From: Ruegeria sp. THAF33
GTDB taxonomy: Bacteria; Pseudomonadota; Alphaproteobacteria; Rhodobacterales; Rhodobacteraceae
Direction of reading: 5' to 3'
DNA length: 64,000 nt
NCBI RefSeq assembly: GCF_009363615.1
Contig: NZ_CP045384.1
Span: 102,501 to 166,500 of the forward strand
The position numbers were made by a program, and so were the translations under genes. The notes under the pieces were generated by a model that had not been told where the DNA came from, ran no database searches, and was given only the letters and a program-made list of their open reading frames with translations. Numbering within the stretch: position 1 is the first letter of the stretch; every line of letters begins with the position of its first letter. Shown one piece after another: positions 54,038-63,789 of this stretch.

Positions 54038-54481
54038 ATGCGGATCGCGGTTCAGGAAGAGGCATTTGATCTGGGGGCCGAGGCCAATGCCTTTGCCGCC
54101 GGGGATGATTCCAACGGCGCCATCGTCACCTTCACCGGCGTTGTGCGTGACCTGGCGAGCGGTGATCTGGATGTGATGGAGATCGAGCACTATCCGGGTA
54201 TGACCGAACGCGCCCTGACCAAGATCGCCGAAGAGGCGCAGGCGCGTTGGGCATTGGGTGACGTGCTGGTCATACACCGTTTTGGACGCTTGGTTCCGGG
54301 GGATCGCATCATGATGGTGGCCACGGCGGCCCCGCATCGCAAGGACGCGTTCGAGGCGGCCGAATATCTGATGGATTACCTGAAATCCCGCGCGCCATTC
54401 TGGAAAAAGGAAATTACCCGTTCCGGCGCCGAATGGGTTGCGGCCAAAGATCAGGACGAAGATGCTCTGACCCGCTGGTAG
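54038..54481 (+). CDS. moaE: Molybdopterin synthase catalytic subunit
   Basis: 147 aa. Typical features: GAIVTFTGVVRD (about 26-37), IEHYPGMTE, VIHRFGRLVPGD, and the catalytic-Lys region KSRAPFWKKE (about 121-130). With MoaD it converts precursor Z to molybdopterin. Confidence 0.96.
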   Translation: MRIAVQEEAFDLGAEANAFAAGDDSNGAIVTFTGVVRDLASGDLDVMEIEHYPGMTERALTKIAEEAQARWALGDVLVIHRFGRLVPGDRIMMVATAAPHRKDAFEAAEYLMDYLKSRAPFWKKEITRSGAEWVAAKDQDEDALTRW

Positions 54482-54593
54482 CGTCGCGCGCCCACCGCGG
54501 TGGTTCTGGAAACCGAGCGGTTTCAATTCTTCTCTGGACGCCGGTTCACGAGCCTGCGCTAAATCTGCGCAAGCGGATCAAGAGGATGGCGGC

Positions 54594-55802
54594 ATGCATG
54601 ACGGGCTGAGAAACAAGGGCCTAGCGACACGGGCAATCCATGCGGGCGAAGCCCCGGACCCGACCAGCGGTGCGTCTGCGCCGGCCCTGCATATGTCTTC
54701 GACATTCGTCACGGATCAGGTGGCGGGGTTCTCGGCCCACGATCTGGAGGAAGAAGCCCCTTATCTTTACGGGCGCTGGGCCAATCCCAACGTCAGGACG
54801 CTGGAAGCCAAGATCAGCATGTTGGAAGGCACCGAAGATTGCCTGTGTCTGGCGTCCGGTATGGCGGCGGCCACCGCCATCTTCCTGACGTTCCTGTCGG
54901 CCGGGGATCATGTGATCGTTTCCGACGTCTCTTACGCGGGTGTGGCAGAGCTGGCGCGGGACACGCTGCCGCGTCTGGGGATCCATGTCAGCACGGTCAA
55001 CATGTCCGATCTTTCGGCGGTATCAGCAGCCATCAGGCCGAACACGCGTCTCATCCACACGGAAACACCCGTGAACCCGATCGGTCGTCTGACCGATCTG
55101 GCATCGGTTTCAGCAATTGCCAAAAGCGCGGGGGCGTTGCTGTCCTGCGATGCGACTTTTGCGTCTCCGCTTGGTCAGCCAAGCAAAGAGCTGGGCGTTG
55201 ATCTGATTATGCATTCGGTGACCAAGTACATCGGCGGGCACGGTGATGCCATCGGTGGTGCGGTGGCCGGGCGAAAGGACCTGATCGAGAAAATCCGTAA
55301 CGAATCCGCGATCCACCACGGCAGCATCATGTCCCCCTTCAACGCGTGGATGATCGCGCGGGGCATGGCCACTCTACCACTGCGGATGACAGCGCATCAG
55401 GCGGGTGCCACCGTCGTTGCCGATTGGCTTGAGACACGCGCGCGCGTGACCAGAGTGATCTATCCGGGGCTGAAGTCGCATCCCCAATACGAGCTGGCCC
55501 AACAGCAGATGCGCAACACATCCGGCATGATCGCTTTTCAGGTGGGTGATCACGCAACAGGCGAGGCACTGGCCCAGCAGATGATCGATAAACTCCGGAT
55601 CGTTCACTATGCCGTGTCGCTTGGCCACCATCGCAGTCTGATATTCTGGATGGGAACCGAAGCTTTGATGCAATCGTCCTTCCGATTGGAAGGGGCGCAA
55701 TTGGCAAGTTACCGGGATTTCGCAGGCGACGGCGTGTTCAGGCTGTCGGTTGGACTGGAAGACTCCGAAGATCTGATCGCAGACTTGGCGCAGGTCCTGT
55801 GA
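54594..55802 (+). CDS. Cys/Met metabolism PLP-dependent enzyme (cystathionine gamma-synthase/lyase family)
   Basis: 402 aa. Family motifs: YGRWANPNVRTLEAKISMLE (Tyr near 59 contacts PLP phosphate), ASGMAAATAIFL, ETPVNP, and PLP lysine in MHSVTKYIGGHGDA (about residue 206). Could be O-succinylhomoserine sulfhydrylase, cystathionine lyase or methionine gamma-lyase; sequence alone does not settle it. Start ATG 54594 follows AGAGGATGG. Upstream has small hairpins but no riboswitch I can confirm. Confidence 0.88.
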   Translation: MHDGLRNKGLATRAIHAGEAPDPTSGASAPALHMSSTFVTDQVAGFSAHDLEEEAPYLYGRWANPNVRTLEAKISMLEGTEDCLCLASGMAAATAIFLTFLSAGDHVIVSDVSYAGVAELARDTLPRLGIHVSTVNMSDLSAVSAAIRPNTRLIHTETPVNPIGRLTDLASVSAIAKSAGALLSCDATFASPLGQPSKELGVDLIMHSVTKYIGGHGDAIGGAVAGRKDLIEKIRNESAIHHGSIMSPFNAWMIARGMATLPLRMTAHQAGATVVADWLETRARVTRVIYPGLKSHPQYELAQQQMRNTSGMIAFQVGDHATGEALAQQMIDKLRIVHYAVSLGHHRSLIFWMGTEALMQSSFRLEGAQLASYRDFAGDGVFRLSVGLEDSEDLIADLAQVL

Positions 55803-55823
55803 GCCGTCCGGGAAGGCGGTTTC

Positions 55824-56144
55824 TCAGTCGGCGTTGTTGATCCGACCGCGCATTTCCTCGGCCTCTTGCCGCGCGGCGCGCAGACCGTCCATGGCCGCGG
55901 CCAGCTCTGCCTCTGTCTGGGTCAGCTGATTGGTCAACTCGGCTTCACGTTGCTGAAGATAGGTTATGGCCTGATCGCGGGTTTCTTCCGCTTCGTGCAG
56001 TTCCTGGCTCATGCGATCCAGATCGGCAACGTCGCTTTGGCGGACGCGGGACAGGCGGTGTGCCAGCCAGTTGGCAAACCAGCCCATGCAGAAGGCCGCA
56101 AACAGAATGACGGCTGTGGCGATGATGAATTCGGTTCTGTTCAA
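55824..56144 (-). CDS. Small membrane-anchored coiled-coil protein
   Basis: 106 aa with a TTG start at 56144, one base after the stop of the OmpA-family gene. One membrane helix (about residues 5-26: FIIATAVILFAAFCMGWFA), then a coiled coil of about 65 residues (ELHEAEETRDQAITYLQQRE…). Probably co-transcribed with and partnering the OmpA protein. Confidence 0.75.
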   Translation of the reverse strand: MNRTEFIIATAVILFAAFCMGWFANWLAHRLSRVRQSDVADLDRMSQELHEAEETRDQAITYLQQREAELTNQLTQTEAELAAAMDGLRAARQEAEEMRGRINNAD

Positions 56145-56145
56145 C

Positions 56146-58077
56146 TTACTGGTCCTCTGCGTCCGTGTCTGGTGCGGTCGATTCGGTCTGATCCGTTTCA
56201 GGCGCGTCAGCCTCAGCCCCAACCTCGACCTCGAGCGCTTCGAGGCCTGTTTCGGAGGCTTCGACCGGTTCGGGACGAATCAGCCGGAACTCGATCCGCC
56301 GGTTGGCTTCGCGGCCTTCTTCGGTGTCGTTGTCCGCGATGGGCTGTGTTTCACCGTATCCAACGGCAGTGTAGCTGCTGGTGGGAATGCGCCGCCCGCG
56401 CAGCTCGTTCAGAATCGATTGCGCCCGTGCCTGGCTGAGCTGCTGGTTCATCTCTTCGCGGCCCTGGCTGTCCGTATGGCCCTGGATCTCCAGCCGGATC
56501 GGCCCGCAGTCACGCAGGATGTCGGCGATCTGGTTCACCGTATCGCGCGAGTCGGATGCGATCGTCGCTGATCCGGGTTCGAACGCAATTTTGCTGACGG
56601 TCTGGATTTCGGCGATCTGCGCTTCGCAGACTTCAGGATCGGGCAGCGCGTCTTCGGGCTCTGGCGGAGGCTGATAGGTGATCGTCAGAGTGAATTCCTG
56701 CCCTTCGCCCAGCTTGTCCGACAACTGACCTGCGATACGGGCTTTGGCATCCTCTTCATGGCTGAGGCCGGTCAGTTCGACCGAGCCTGGTGTTACGGTC
56801 AAGGCCCCGTTGTGAAGCTGGGCCAACGCCTCGAGGCCGGCCAGAACACGCACCGGCCAATCTGCCGGAAGCCCCGGCGCGATGCGGGTCGCGGTATAGA
56901 CCTGATCCGAGCCGAAGGCCGCGCGGGCATAGCTGTCGACCATGTCCCGCAACGTTTCATCCCCCAGACGCCCTCGCAGTTGCACAAGCCCTTCGGGGCT
57001 TCGGGTCGCCGAGAACTCAACGGGTCCGGTCTGTTCGCTGGTTTCAGGTTCCGGCAGCACGGCATGCAGGGCAAAGACCTGAGGCAACGCTGTTTCAAGT
57101 TCACCTACAACCCGGTCGAACAAGGCTGGATCCGTGCCTTGCGCCGCAACCAGGGTGATGTCCGCATCCGACATCGTGACCGAGCCTTTGCCGATTCTGG
57201 CCAGTGCCTGAATGCTCTTCTCGGCGGCTTCGGGCCAGCGTGGCGAGGGCTCGCCCAGACCGATGGTGCAGGAATATGTTCCCGACAACCCGGCATCGCG
57301 CGCAGCGGTCACGATCCGGTCGCGTGCCTTTGCATCCTGTGCCGAACAGGCGTCAAATTGCCCACCGTCTTCGTTGATCAGAAAACGCAGCGTAAAGGGC
57401 GTTATTACGGGACGAGGCGCCGAGATCGCCAGCCCGATCCGCAGGCTGGGCGGCGCGGCGCGGGTCAGATCGCGTTCGAGACGTTGTTTTTCCTGTTGGC
57501 TGTCCGCAATGGCGGTGATTTTGACCAAATCGGCGTTTGCGGAAATTTTGGCACGCGGCAGGCTGGCCAGCGCCTCGATGGCATATGATATCGCGGCATC
57601 CCAACCGTCGGGCTTGGGGTAATCCGCGGTTTCCATCAGGTCCGAAACTGCGATGTTGGGGTCGAGGTTGCTCAGCCTTCTGATCAGGTCATCTCTGTCT
57701 TCGCTGGCGGGGATCAAGCCGATGATCGAGATGCCGTGATCGTTGCGCAGAATTTCCGCTGAAAAGCGCGGCGGCGCCAGGGCAGAGGTTGCTTCGACCT
57801 CCATTTCATCGATTACGCGGGAAGCATCGACCTCGGTTCCGGCTGCGGTCAGTGCGTTGAATCGTGTCGCCTCATCGGGTGCAATCCCGGTCAGGACCAC
57901 GCGCAAGCCGTCTGACTCGACCTCGGCCCAGTCGTGTCCTTTGAGGTCAAGCGCCCGGCGCACGGCGAACTCCGATGTCTCTTCGATCTTTGTGACGGCA
58001 TAGCTGGCTGCCAAAAGCGACAGCCCGGCTGATACAAGAAAGATCAGGGAAACAACGATAAAATACGGCAGACGCAT
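56146..58077 (-). CDS. OmpA-family peptidoglycan-binding protein with BON-like repeats
   Basis: 643 aa from ATG 58077 (GTG 58092 would add five residues; the GAGGAG upstream is closer to GTG, so the start is unsure). N-terminal membrane anchor (about 4-28). Middle region contains several repeats of alternating alpha/beta with LxxLxxAxxxxxxITxxD pattern resembling BON domains, then an OmpA C-terminal domain (EIQGHTDSQGREEMNQQLSQ, ARAQSILNEL, GYGETQPI) that binds peptidoglycan, and an acidic tail (EPVEASETGLEALEVE). Tethers envelope to cell wall. Confidence 0.88.
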   Translation of the reverse strand: MRLPYFIVVSLIFLVSAGLSLLAASYAVTKIEETSEFAVRRALDLKGHDWAEVESDGLRVVLTGIAPDEATRFNALTAAGTEVDASRVIDEMEVEATSALAPPRFSAEILRNDHGISIIGLIPASEDRDDLIRRLSNLDPNIAVSDLMETADYPKPDGWDAAISYAIEALASLPRAKISANADLVKITAIADSQQEKQRLERDLTRAAPPSLRIGLAISAPRPVITPFTLRFLINEDGGQFDACSAQDAKARDRIVTAARDAGLSGTYSCTIGLGEPSPRWPEAAEKSIQALARIGKGSVTMSDADITLVAAQGTDPALFDRVVGELETALPQVFALHAVLPEPETSEQTGPVEFSATRSPEGLVQLRGRLGDETLRDMVDSYARAAFGSDQVYTATRIAPGLPADWPVRVLAGLEALAQLHNGALTVTPGSVELTGLSHEEDAKARIAGQLSDKLGEGQEFTLTITYQPPPEPEDALPDPEVCEAQIAEIQTVSKIAFEPGSATIASDSRDTVNQIADILRDCGPIRLEIQGHTDSQGREEMNQQLSQARAQSILNELRGRRIPTSSYTAVGYGETQPIADNDTEEGREANRRIEFRLIRPEPVEASETGLEALEVEVGAEADAPETDQTESTAPDTDAEDQ

Positions 58078-58141
58078 ATTTGGGTTTGACACTCCTCAGG
58101 CGGTTGGGCCGATCTTTACAGGCCGCGTTCAGCAGGTGCAA

Positions 58142-59104
58142 TCAGAGCAACAGGGCGACGCAGAGGAAGATCAGCGGAATCAAGCCAGTGTCGCGGTTGA
58201 GCCTGAACAATTGCAACAGCCTGGCATTGTCTTCGATGTCCAGCGCGCGGAGTTGCCACATCATGTGCCAGCCCATTGCCCAAGGCCCACAGAGCGCAAC
58301 GCCCAATGCCAGCATCGAGGCATCCGGCACCCCTGCATCGACGATGGCCAGCCCCATCAGCGACACGGTCGCCACCAAAAAGTACTTCAGCCACCGCGCT
58401 GTATCAGCTCCGAACAGACGGGCGGTTGATTTGATGCCGATCAGTTCGTCATCCTCGGCATCCTGATGCGCATAGATTGTATCGTAGAACAGGGTCCACG
58501 CGATTCCAGACAGGTAAAGCGTCACCGCTGGCCATCCCACGGAACCGCTATGCGCCGCCCAGGCCAGTAGGGCGCCCCAGTTGAAGGCCAGCCCCAGAAA
58601 CACCTGAGGCCACCAGGTAAACCGTTTGGCAAACGGATAGATCGTCACGGGCAGCAGGGACAGAACACCCATTGCGATCGCCGCCTGATTGAAGCTGAGA
58701 AGGATGCCAAGCGCCAGAATGCATTGCAGGACCATCCAGACCGCGGCCTGCCGGACACTGACCTGACCCGAAGGAATCGGGCGCGAGCGTGTGCGTTCGA
58801 CCTGCCCGTCGAATTCCCGATCCGTAATGTCATTCCACGTGCAACCGGCGCCCCGCATCAGGAAGGCCCCAAATGCGCATCCCACGGCGATCCACAGATC
58901 TTCCCAACGCGGCTGACCATCATGCAGGATCGCCAGAGCCAGCCCCCACCAGCAGGGAATCAGCAGCAGCCATGTCCCGATGGGCCGGTCGGCGCGGCTG
59001 AGGCGAAGATAGGGGCGGGCAAAGGCCGGGGCGTGGGTGTCGACCCAGTTGCCGCTGACGGCATCGGCGACTTGACCATCTGGTGTTGGGGCATTGCCTT
59101 GCAT
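58142..59104 (-). CDS. ubiA: 4-hydroxybenzoate polyprenyltransferase
   Basis: 320 aa from ATG 59104. Two Asp-rich prenyl-diphosphate motifs: NDITDREFDGQVERTRSRPI (about 89-108) and YDTIYAHQDAEDDELIGIKS. Nine helices. Joins the isoprenoid tail to 4-hydroxybenzoate in ubiquinone synthesis. Only 12 bases separate its start from that of the divergent rsmE gene. Confidence 0.95.
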   Translation of the reverse strand: MQGNAPTPDGQVADAVSGNWVDTHAPAFARPYLRLSRADRPIGTWLLLIPCWWGLALAILHDGQPRWEDLWIAVGCAFGAFLMRGAGCTWNDITDREFDGQVERTRSRPIPSGQVSVRQAAVWMVLQCILALGILLSFNQAAIAMGVLSLLPVTIYPFAKRFTWWPQVFLGLAFNWGALLAWAAHSGSVGWPAVTLYLSGIAWTLFYDTIYAHQDAEDDELIGIKSTARLFGADTARWLKYFLVATVSLMGLAIVDAGVPDASMLALGVALCGPWAMGWHMMWQLRALDIEDNARLLQLFRLNRDTGLIPLIFLCVALLL

Positions 59105-59116
59105 ATGTAGGGTCTC

Positions 59117-59842
59117 ATGAGTGCGAAGATCAGACTGTATGTAGAGCAGCCCTTGGGTCAGGGGCAATCGGTTCCTTTGACGCGCGACCAGGCGCACTAC
59201 CTCTTTGGTGTCATGCGCCTTGCGGTCAAAGGGCAGGTCGCCCTGTTCAACGGGCGGGACGGAGAGTGGTTGGCCGAAGTCTCCGAGGCGGGAAAGCGTG
59301 GCGGGAGGCTGACTTGCCTTGAACAGACGAAACCGTTGCAACTGCCGCCCGATCTGTGGTTTCTGTTCGCGCCCATCAAAAAGGCCCGCACCGATTTCAT
59401 CGTGGAAAAAGCCGCCGAAATGGGTGCGGCGCGTATCCTGCCTGTTCAGACCGAGTTCACCAATTCCGAACGCATTCGTCAGGACCGCCTGCAGGCCCAT
59501 GCGGTCGAGGCGGCCGAGCAGTGCGGCGGAACCTTCGTGCCCGAGGTGGCCGATTTACAGCGGTTGGATCGGCTGCTGGATGCATGGCCCGAAGATCGGC
59601 AACTGATGTTCTGCAACGAAGCCGAGGTTGGATCGGCCCTGCGACTGGCCGCCAATGAAAAAGGACGGCCCTGGGCGATTCTCATCGGCCCGGAAGGCGG
59701 GTTTTCGGACCAGGAACGCGCGCGTTTGACAGGGTTGCCATTCGCGCATGTGGTCAGCCTTGGCCCTCGTATCCTGCGGGCCGACACGGCAGCGGTGGCT
59801 GCATTGACCATGTGGCAGCAGGCGTTGGGGGATTGGGCGTGA
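59117..59842 (+). CDS. rsmE: 16S rRNA (uracil1498-N3)-methyltransferase
   Basis: 241 aa. SPOUT-class motifs: LFAPIKKARTDFIVEKAAEM (about 81-100), LIGPEGGFSDQE (about 191-202) and LGPRILRADTAA (about 215-226), the trefoil-knot SAM site. Methylates U1498 of 16S rRNA. GTGA overlap with the next gene. Confidence 0.95.
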   Translation: MSAKIRLYVEQPLGQGQSVPLTRDQAHYLFGVMRLAVKGQVALFNGRDGEWLAEVSEAGKRGGRLTCLEQTKPLQLPPDLWFLFAPIKKARTDFIVEKAAEMGAARILPVQTEFTNSERIRQDRLQAHAVEAAEQCGGTFVPEVADLQRLDRLLDAWPEDRQLMFCNEAEVGSALRLAANEKGRPWAILIGPEGGFSDQERARLTGLPFAHVVSLGPRILRADTAAVAALTMWQQALGDWA

Positions 59843-60684
59843 TCCAAGAAGCCTCGCCGTCTGATGCCCCGGCCATTGAGGCGTTTTTGGCCAAACATCC
59901 CGATACTTCCATGTTTCTGCGCAGCAACCTGTTGGCGCACGGGATTGGATTTGGAGACGATGACCACTCTACCCGGTTCTTCATTTGGGGGCAGGATCGC
60001 ATCCAAGGCGTATTCGGCCTGACCAAAAAGGGCTACCTGATGGCGCAACTGCCCGATTGTTCGCCAGAGGCCGCTCAGGCATTAGCGGGTCGGATCGCAG
60101 GTCAGATCGTTCTGGGCATGACAGGGGCTGCACAACAGGTTGAGATGATATTGGACGCGCTAGGGCTTGGACAGGCCGGTTATCGCCTGCATCATGATGA
60201 ACCCCTGTACCGCCTGGATCTGGGCGAAATCCCAGAGGCACCGATTCCATTTCGTGCCCTGTCCGAAGCAGACCGGCCGTTACTGACGCGTTGGTTTGCG
60301 GATTACTTCGAGGATACCGACCAGGCCAAAGGGCAAGAGGCGCGTGAAATGGCCTCCGACCGGATCACCACCGATATTCAATCAGGCAGGGCGATTGTCA
60401 TGCTGGAAGACGACGCCCCCGTAGCCATGGCCGCCATCAATGCATCAGTCCGGGATCAGGTTCAGGTCGGCGGTGTATTTGTGCCGCGCGAGAACAGAAA
60501 TTGTGGACTCGGGCGCAAGGTCACAACAGCTGTGCTACAAAAGGCGAGGACCGAGGGCGCGAACAAGGCCATCCTGTTCGCCAACAATCCACCTGCCGCG
60601 CGAGCCTATGAGGCGATGGGGTTTCAGCAGGTCGGCTGGTATCGGGTCGCCCTGTTACAAACACCACAAAAGGTGATGTCATGA
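59839..60684 (+). CDS. GNAT family N-acetyltransferase
   Basis: 281 aa from GTG 59839 overlapping the rsmE stop. The C-terminal GNAT core holds VGGVFVPRENRNCGLGRKVT (acetyl-CoA loop R/Q-x-x-G-x-G/A) and LFANNPPAARAYEAMGFQQV. The N-terminal ~120 residues are a second, degenerate acetyltransferase-like half. Substrate unknown. Confidence 0.85.
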   Translation: MIQEASPSDAPAIEAFLAKHPDTSMFLRSNLLAHGIGFGDDDHSTRFFIWGQDRIQGVFGLTKKGYLMAQLPDCSPEAAQALAGRIAGQIVLGMTGAAQQVEMILDALGLGQAGYRLHHDEPLYRLDLGEIPEAPIPFRALSEADRPLLTRWFADYFEDTDQAKGQEAREMASDRITTDIQSGRAIVMLEDDAPVAMAAINASVRDQVQVGGVFVPRENRNCGLGRKVTTAVLQKARTEGANKAILFANNPPAARAYEAMGFQQVGWYRVALLQTPQKVMS

Positions 60685-61208
60685 GTTTCATCCGACCCGA
60701 GGCCAAACTGGCCCTGTGGCGCTGGCGCGAAGTGCTGGTTGCCGGGTTTGTCCTGATCCTCGGTCTCAGCTGGATCAACGGGCCCGGTGGTCTGCTGGGG
60801 TGGATCGGCTGGCTGCTTGTCGCTGTCGCAATAGCCCTGGCGGTGATCGGGGTGCAGCGCGCGCGGTTCAGAACCGGCACTGGCGGACAGGGTGTCGTGA
60901 CCGTCGATGAAGGTCAGATCACCTATTTCGGCCCACTGGATGGCGGCATCATCGCCACTCGCGAGATTGAGCGGCTGGCGCTCGATCCGACCTCGACGCC
61001 GGCGCATTGGGTGTTGGAACAACCGGGTCAGGCGGTGCTTCACATTCCTGTGAATGCGGAAGGGGCCGAGGCGCTGTTCGATGTCTTCTCGGCGCTTCCG
61101 GGCCTGAAAACCGAGCATATGCTGGCCGAACTGAACGGTGGATCGGCCCACCCGGTCGTGATTTGGGAGCGTACGCCCTCGCGCCCTCTACACCTTCGGC
61201 TGCATTGA
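60681..61208 (+). CDS. Membrane protein of unknown function
   Basis: 175 aa. Two adjacent membrane helices (about 16-35 and 38-57), then a ~110-residue soluble domain with beta-rich pattern (GVVTVDEGQITYFGPLDGG…). Overlaps the GNAT gene by four bases. Similar proteins occur in the same place in relatives as far as I recall; no function assigned. Confidence 0.7.
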   Translation: MSFIRPEAKLALWRWREVLVAGFVLILGLSWINGPGGLLGWIGWLLVAVAIALAVIGVQRARFRTGTGGQGVVTVDEGQITYFGPLDGGIIATREIERLALDPTSTPAHWVLEQPGQAVLHIPVNAEGAEALFDVFSALPGLKTEHMLAELNGGSAHPVVIWERTPSRPLHLRLH

Positions 61209-61274
61209 CACCGGCGCGGTTTGCCCCCACGACTGGCCAAAAGACAGACACATCAGGATCGGAGCACGGGTCTC

Positions 61275-62645
61275 ATGTCCATCCCCCAGTCCGGCGGCGG
61301 ACCAATCGAACGCCACGAGCAATTGGCCGAATATCTGGAGTCGGGCTGCAAGCCCAAGGCAGACTGGCGCATCGGCACCGAGCATGAGAAATTCGGCTAC
61401 TGCAAGGACACGCTGAAACCGTTGCCGTTCGAAGGTGCGCGATCCATCGTGGCGGTGTTGGAGGGCCTGCGTGACCGGCACGGTTGGGCCGAAGTCCGTG
61501 AAGCGGGTCATCTGATCGGTCTGGAAAAGGACGGCGCCAATGTCAGCCTGGAGCCGGGCGGCGCGCTGGAGCTGTCGGGAGCTCCGCTCGAGACCATCCA
61601 CGAAACCTGTGATGAGGTGAACACCCACCTGCGCGAGGTAAAGGACATCGCAGATGAGATCGGCGTGGGTTTCATCGGTCTGGGCGCGGCACCGACCTGG
61701 ACACATGAGGAAATGCCGTTGATGCCCAAGGGGCGGTATCGGCTGATGAACGACTATATGGAAAAGGTCGGCACCATGGGCCGCGCCATGATGCGACGGA
61801 CCTGCACGGTTCAGGTCAACATCGATTTCGGGTCCGAGGCCGACATGGTGCAGAAACTGCGCGTGGCGCTGGCCTTGCAGCCGGTGGCAACGGCGTTGTT
61901 TGCGAACTCGCCCTTTTTCGAAGGCAAGGTAAATGGCCAGAAAAGCTGGCGCAGCTATATCTGGCGGCATCTGGACGATGCGCGTACGGGCATGCTGCCT
62001 TTCGTGTTCGAAGACGGCTTTGGGTTCGAGCGTTACGTGCAATATGCGCTCGATGTTCCGATGTATTTCGTCTATCGCGACGGCCAGTACATCAATGCGC
62101 TGGGCATGTCTTTCCGCGACTTCCTGAAAGGCGAACTGCCCGCTCTGCCGGGTGAAACGCCCACGCTCAGCGATTGGGCCGACCACCTGACCACCGCCTT
62201 CCCCGAGGCGCGGATCAAGAAATTCATGGAAATGCGCGGGGCTGATGGCGGCCCGTGGCGGCGCCTGTGTGCCTTGCCCGCCTTCTGGGTCGGCCTGACT
62301 TACGATCAAACGGCCCTGGACGCGGCCTGGGATCTGGTCAAAGGCTGGGACACCGAGACCCGCGAGGCGCTGCGTGTCGCGGCTGCCAAAGACGGTCTGC
62401 AAGCGAAAGTCGGCACCATCAACATGCACGATCTGGCGCGTGAGGTTGTGGCGATCTCCGAGGCCGGCCTGAAAGCCCGCGCCTATCCCGGTGCCGGTGG
62501 CCTGGTGCCGGACGAGACCCATTTCCTCAACGCGCTCAAGGACAGCATCCAAAGCGGGAAAGTGCCTGCGGATGAGTTGCTGGAACACTACAACGGCGAC
62601 TGGAACGGTGATCTGACCCGGATTTTCCCCGAATACAGCTATTGA
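61275..62645 (+). CDS. gshA: Glutamate-cysteine ligase (GCS2, plant/alphaproteobacterial type)
   Basis: 456 aa from ATG 61275. Family features: [13 protein letters not shown] (about 32-44), [13 protein letters not shown] (about 95-107), [14 protein letters not shown] (about 173-186) and the ATP-grasp-like [19 protein letters not shown]. First step of glutathione synthesis. Monocistronic-looking; followed by pheS. Confidence 0.95.
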   Translation: MSIPQSGGGPIERHEQLAEYLESGCKPKADWRIGTEHEKFGYCKDTLKPLPFEGARSIVAVLEGLRDRHGWAEVREAGHLIGLEKDGANVSLEPGGALELSGAPLETIHETCDEVNTHLREVKDIADEIGVGFIGLGAAPTWTHEEMPLMPKGRYRLMNDYMEKVGTMGRAMMRRTCTVQVNIDFGSEADMVQKLRVALALQPVATALFANSPFFEGKVNGQKSWRSYIWRHLDDARTGMLPFVFEDGFGFERYVQYALDVPMYFVYRDGQYINALGMSFRDFLKGELPALPGETPTLSDWADHLTTAFPEARIKKFMEMRGADGGPWRRLCALPAFWVGLTYDQTALDAAWDLVKGWDTETREALRVAAAKDGLQAKVGTINMHDLAREVVAISEAGLKARAYPGAGGLVPDETHFLNALKDSIQSGKVPADELLEHYNGDWNGDLTRIFPEYSY

Positions 62646-62715
62646 TCCGCCCGGTCCCGCTTGCATTCGCGGGGCTGGCCCGATAGCAGGTTGGCGACCA
62701 AATTCAGAGGGCGTC

Positions 62716-63789
62716 ATGGACGATCTTAAGGCAAAATATCTGGGCCAAATCGCCGAGGCAGGCGACGAGAACGCGCTTGAGGCGATCCGTGTCGCCGCCG
62801 TGGGCAAAAAAGGCGAGGTCGCGCTGAAGATGCGCGAGTTGGGCAAAATGACGCCCGAGGAACGCCAGGTGGCAGGCCCCGCGCTGAATGCCCTGAAGGA
62901 TGAGATCAATTCGGCCCTGTCCGCCAAAAAGGCCGCTTTGGCCGATGCCGCGCTGGATGAACGTCTGCGCACCGAATGGCTGGACGTCACCCTGCCGACC
63001 CGCCCGCGCCGTCAGGGCTCGATCCACCCGGTCAGCCAGGCGACCGAGGAACTGACCGCGATCTTTGCCGAACTGGGATTCTCGGTGGCCGAAGGGCCGC
63101 GGATCGAGACCGACTGGCACAATTTCGACGCGCTGAACATCCCCGGCCACCACCCCGCGCGGGCCGAGATGGACACGTTCTATATGCACCGCGCCGAGGG
63201 CGATAACCGCCCGCCGCATGTGCTGCGGACACACACATCTCCGGTGCAGATCCGCTCGATGGAGAAACAGGGCGCGCCGATCCGCGTCATCTGTCCGGGC
63301 GGCGTCTACCGCGCTGACTATGACCAGACCCACACGCCGATGTTCCATCAGGTCGAGGGGCTGGCGATTGACAAAGAAATCTCGATGGCGAACCTGAAAT
63401 GGGTTCTGGAAGAGTTCGTGAAGGCGTTTTTCGAGGTCGACGACGTCGAGCTGCGCTTCCGCGCCTCGCACTTCCCCTTTACCGAGCCATCGGCCGAGGT
63501 TGATATCCGCTGTTCCTGGGATAACGGCCAGCTGAAGATCGGCGAGGGCGACGACTGGATGGAGATTCTGGGCTCGGGCATGGTCCACCCCAAGGTGATC
63601 GCCGCCGGTGGCATCGATCCCGAGGTCTATCAGGGCTTTGCATTCGGCATCGGGATCGACCGTCTGGCGATGCTGAAATACGGCATTCCCGATCTGCGGG
63701 CGTTCTTTGACAGCGACCTGCGCTGGCTGAGGCACTATGGGTTTGCGGCGCTGGATATGCCGAACCTGCATGGTGGTTTGTCGCGGTGA
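62716..63789 (+). CDS. pheS: Phenylalanyl-tRNA synthetase alpha subunit
   Basis: 357 aa. N-terminal coiled coil (1-100) binds tRNA; class II motif 2 near [15 protein letters not shown] and [20 protein letters not shown], motif 3 [20 protein letters not shown]. pheT is not immediately downstream; instead a small membrane protein gene overlaps the stop by GTGA. Confidence 0.97.
   Translation: MDDLKAKYLGQIAEAGDENALEAIRVAAVGKKGEVALKMRELGKMTPEERQVAGPALNALKDEINSALSAKKAALADAALDERLRTEWLDVTLPTRPRRQGSIHPVSQATEELTAIFAELGFSVAEGPRIETDWHNFDALNIPGHHPARAEMDTFYMHRAEGDNRPPHVLRTHTSPVQIRSMEKQGAPIRVICPGGVYRADYDQTHTPMFHQVEGLAIDKEISMANLKWVLEEFVKAFFEVDDVELRFRASHFPFTEPSAEVDIRCSWDNGQLKIGEGDDWMEILGSGMVHPKVIAAGGIDPEVYQGFAFGIGIDRLAMLKYGIPDLRAFFDSDLRWLRHYGFAALDMPNLHGGLSR

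Noticed and set aside
54482..54593. Possible SAM-type riboswitch ahead of the Cys/Met PLP enzyme
   Set aside because: Two small hairpins (AACCG/CGGTT and GCGC/GCGC) and GCTAAA are present, but the conserved SAM-II or SAM/SAH cores cannot be aligned by eye.
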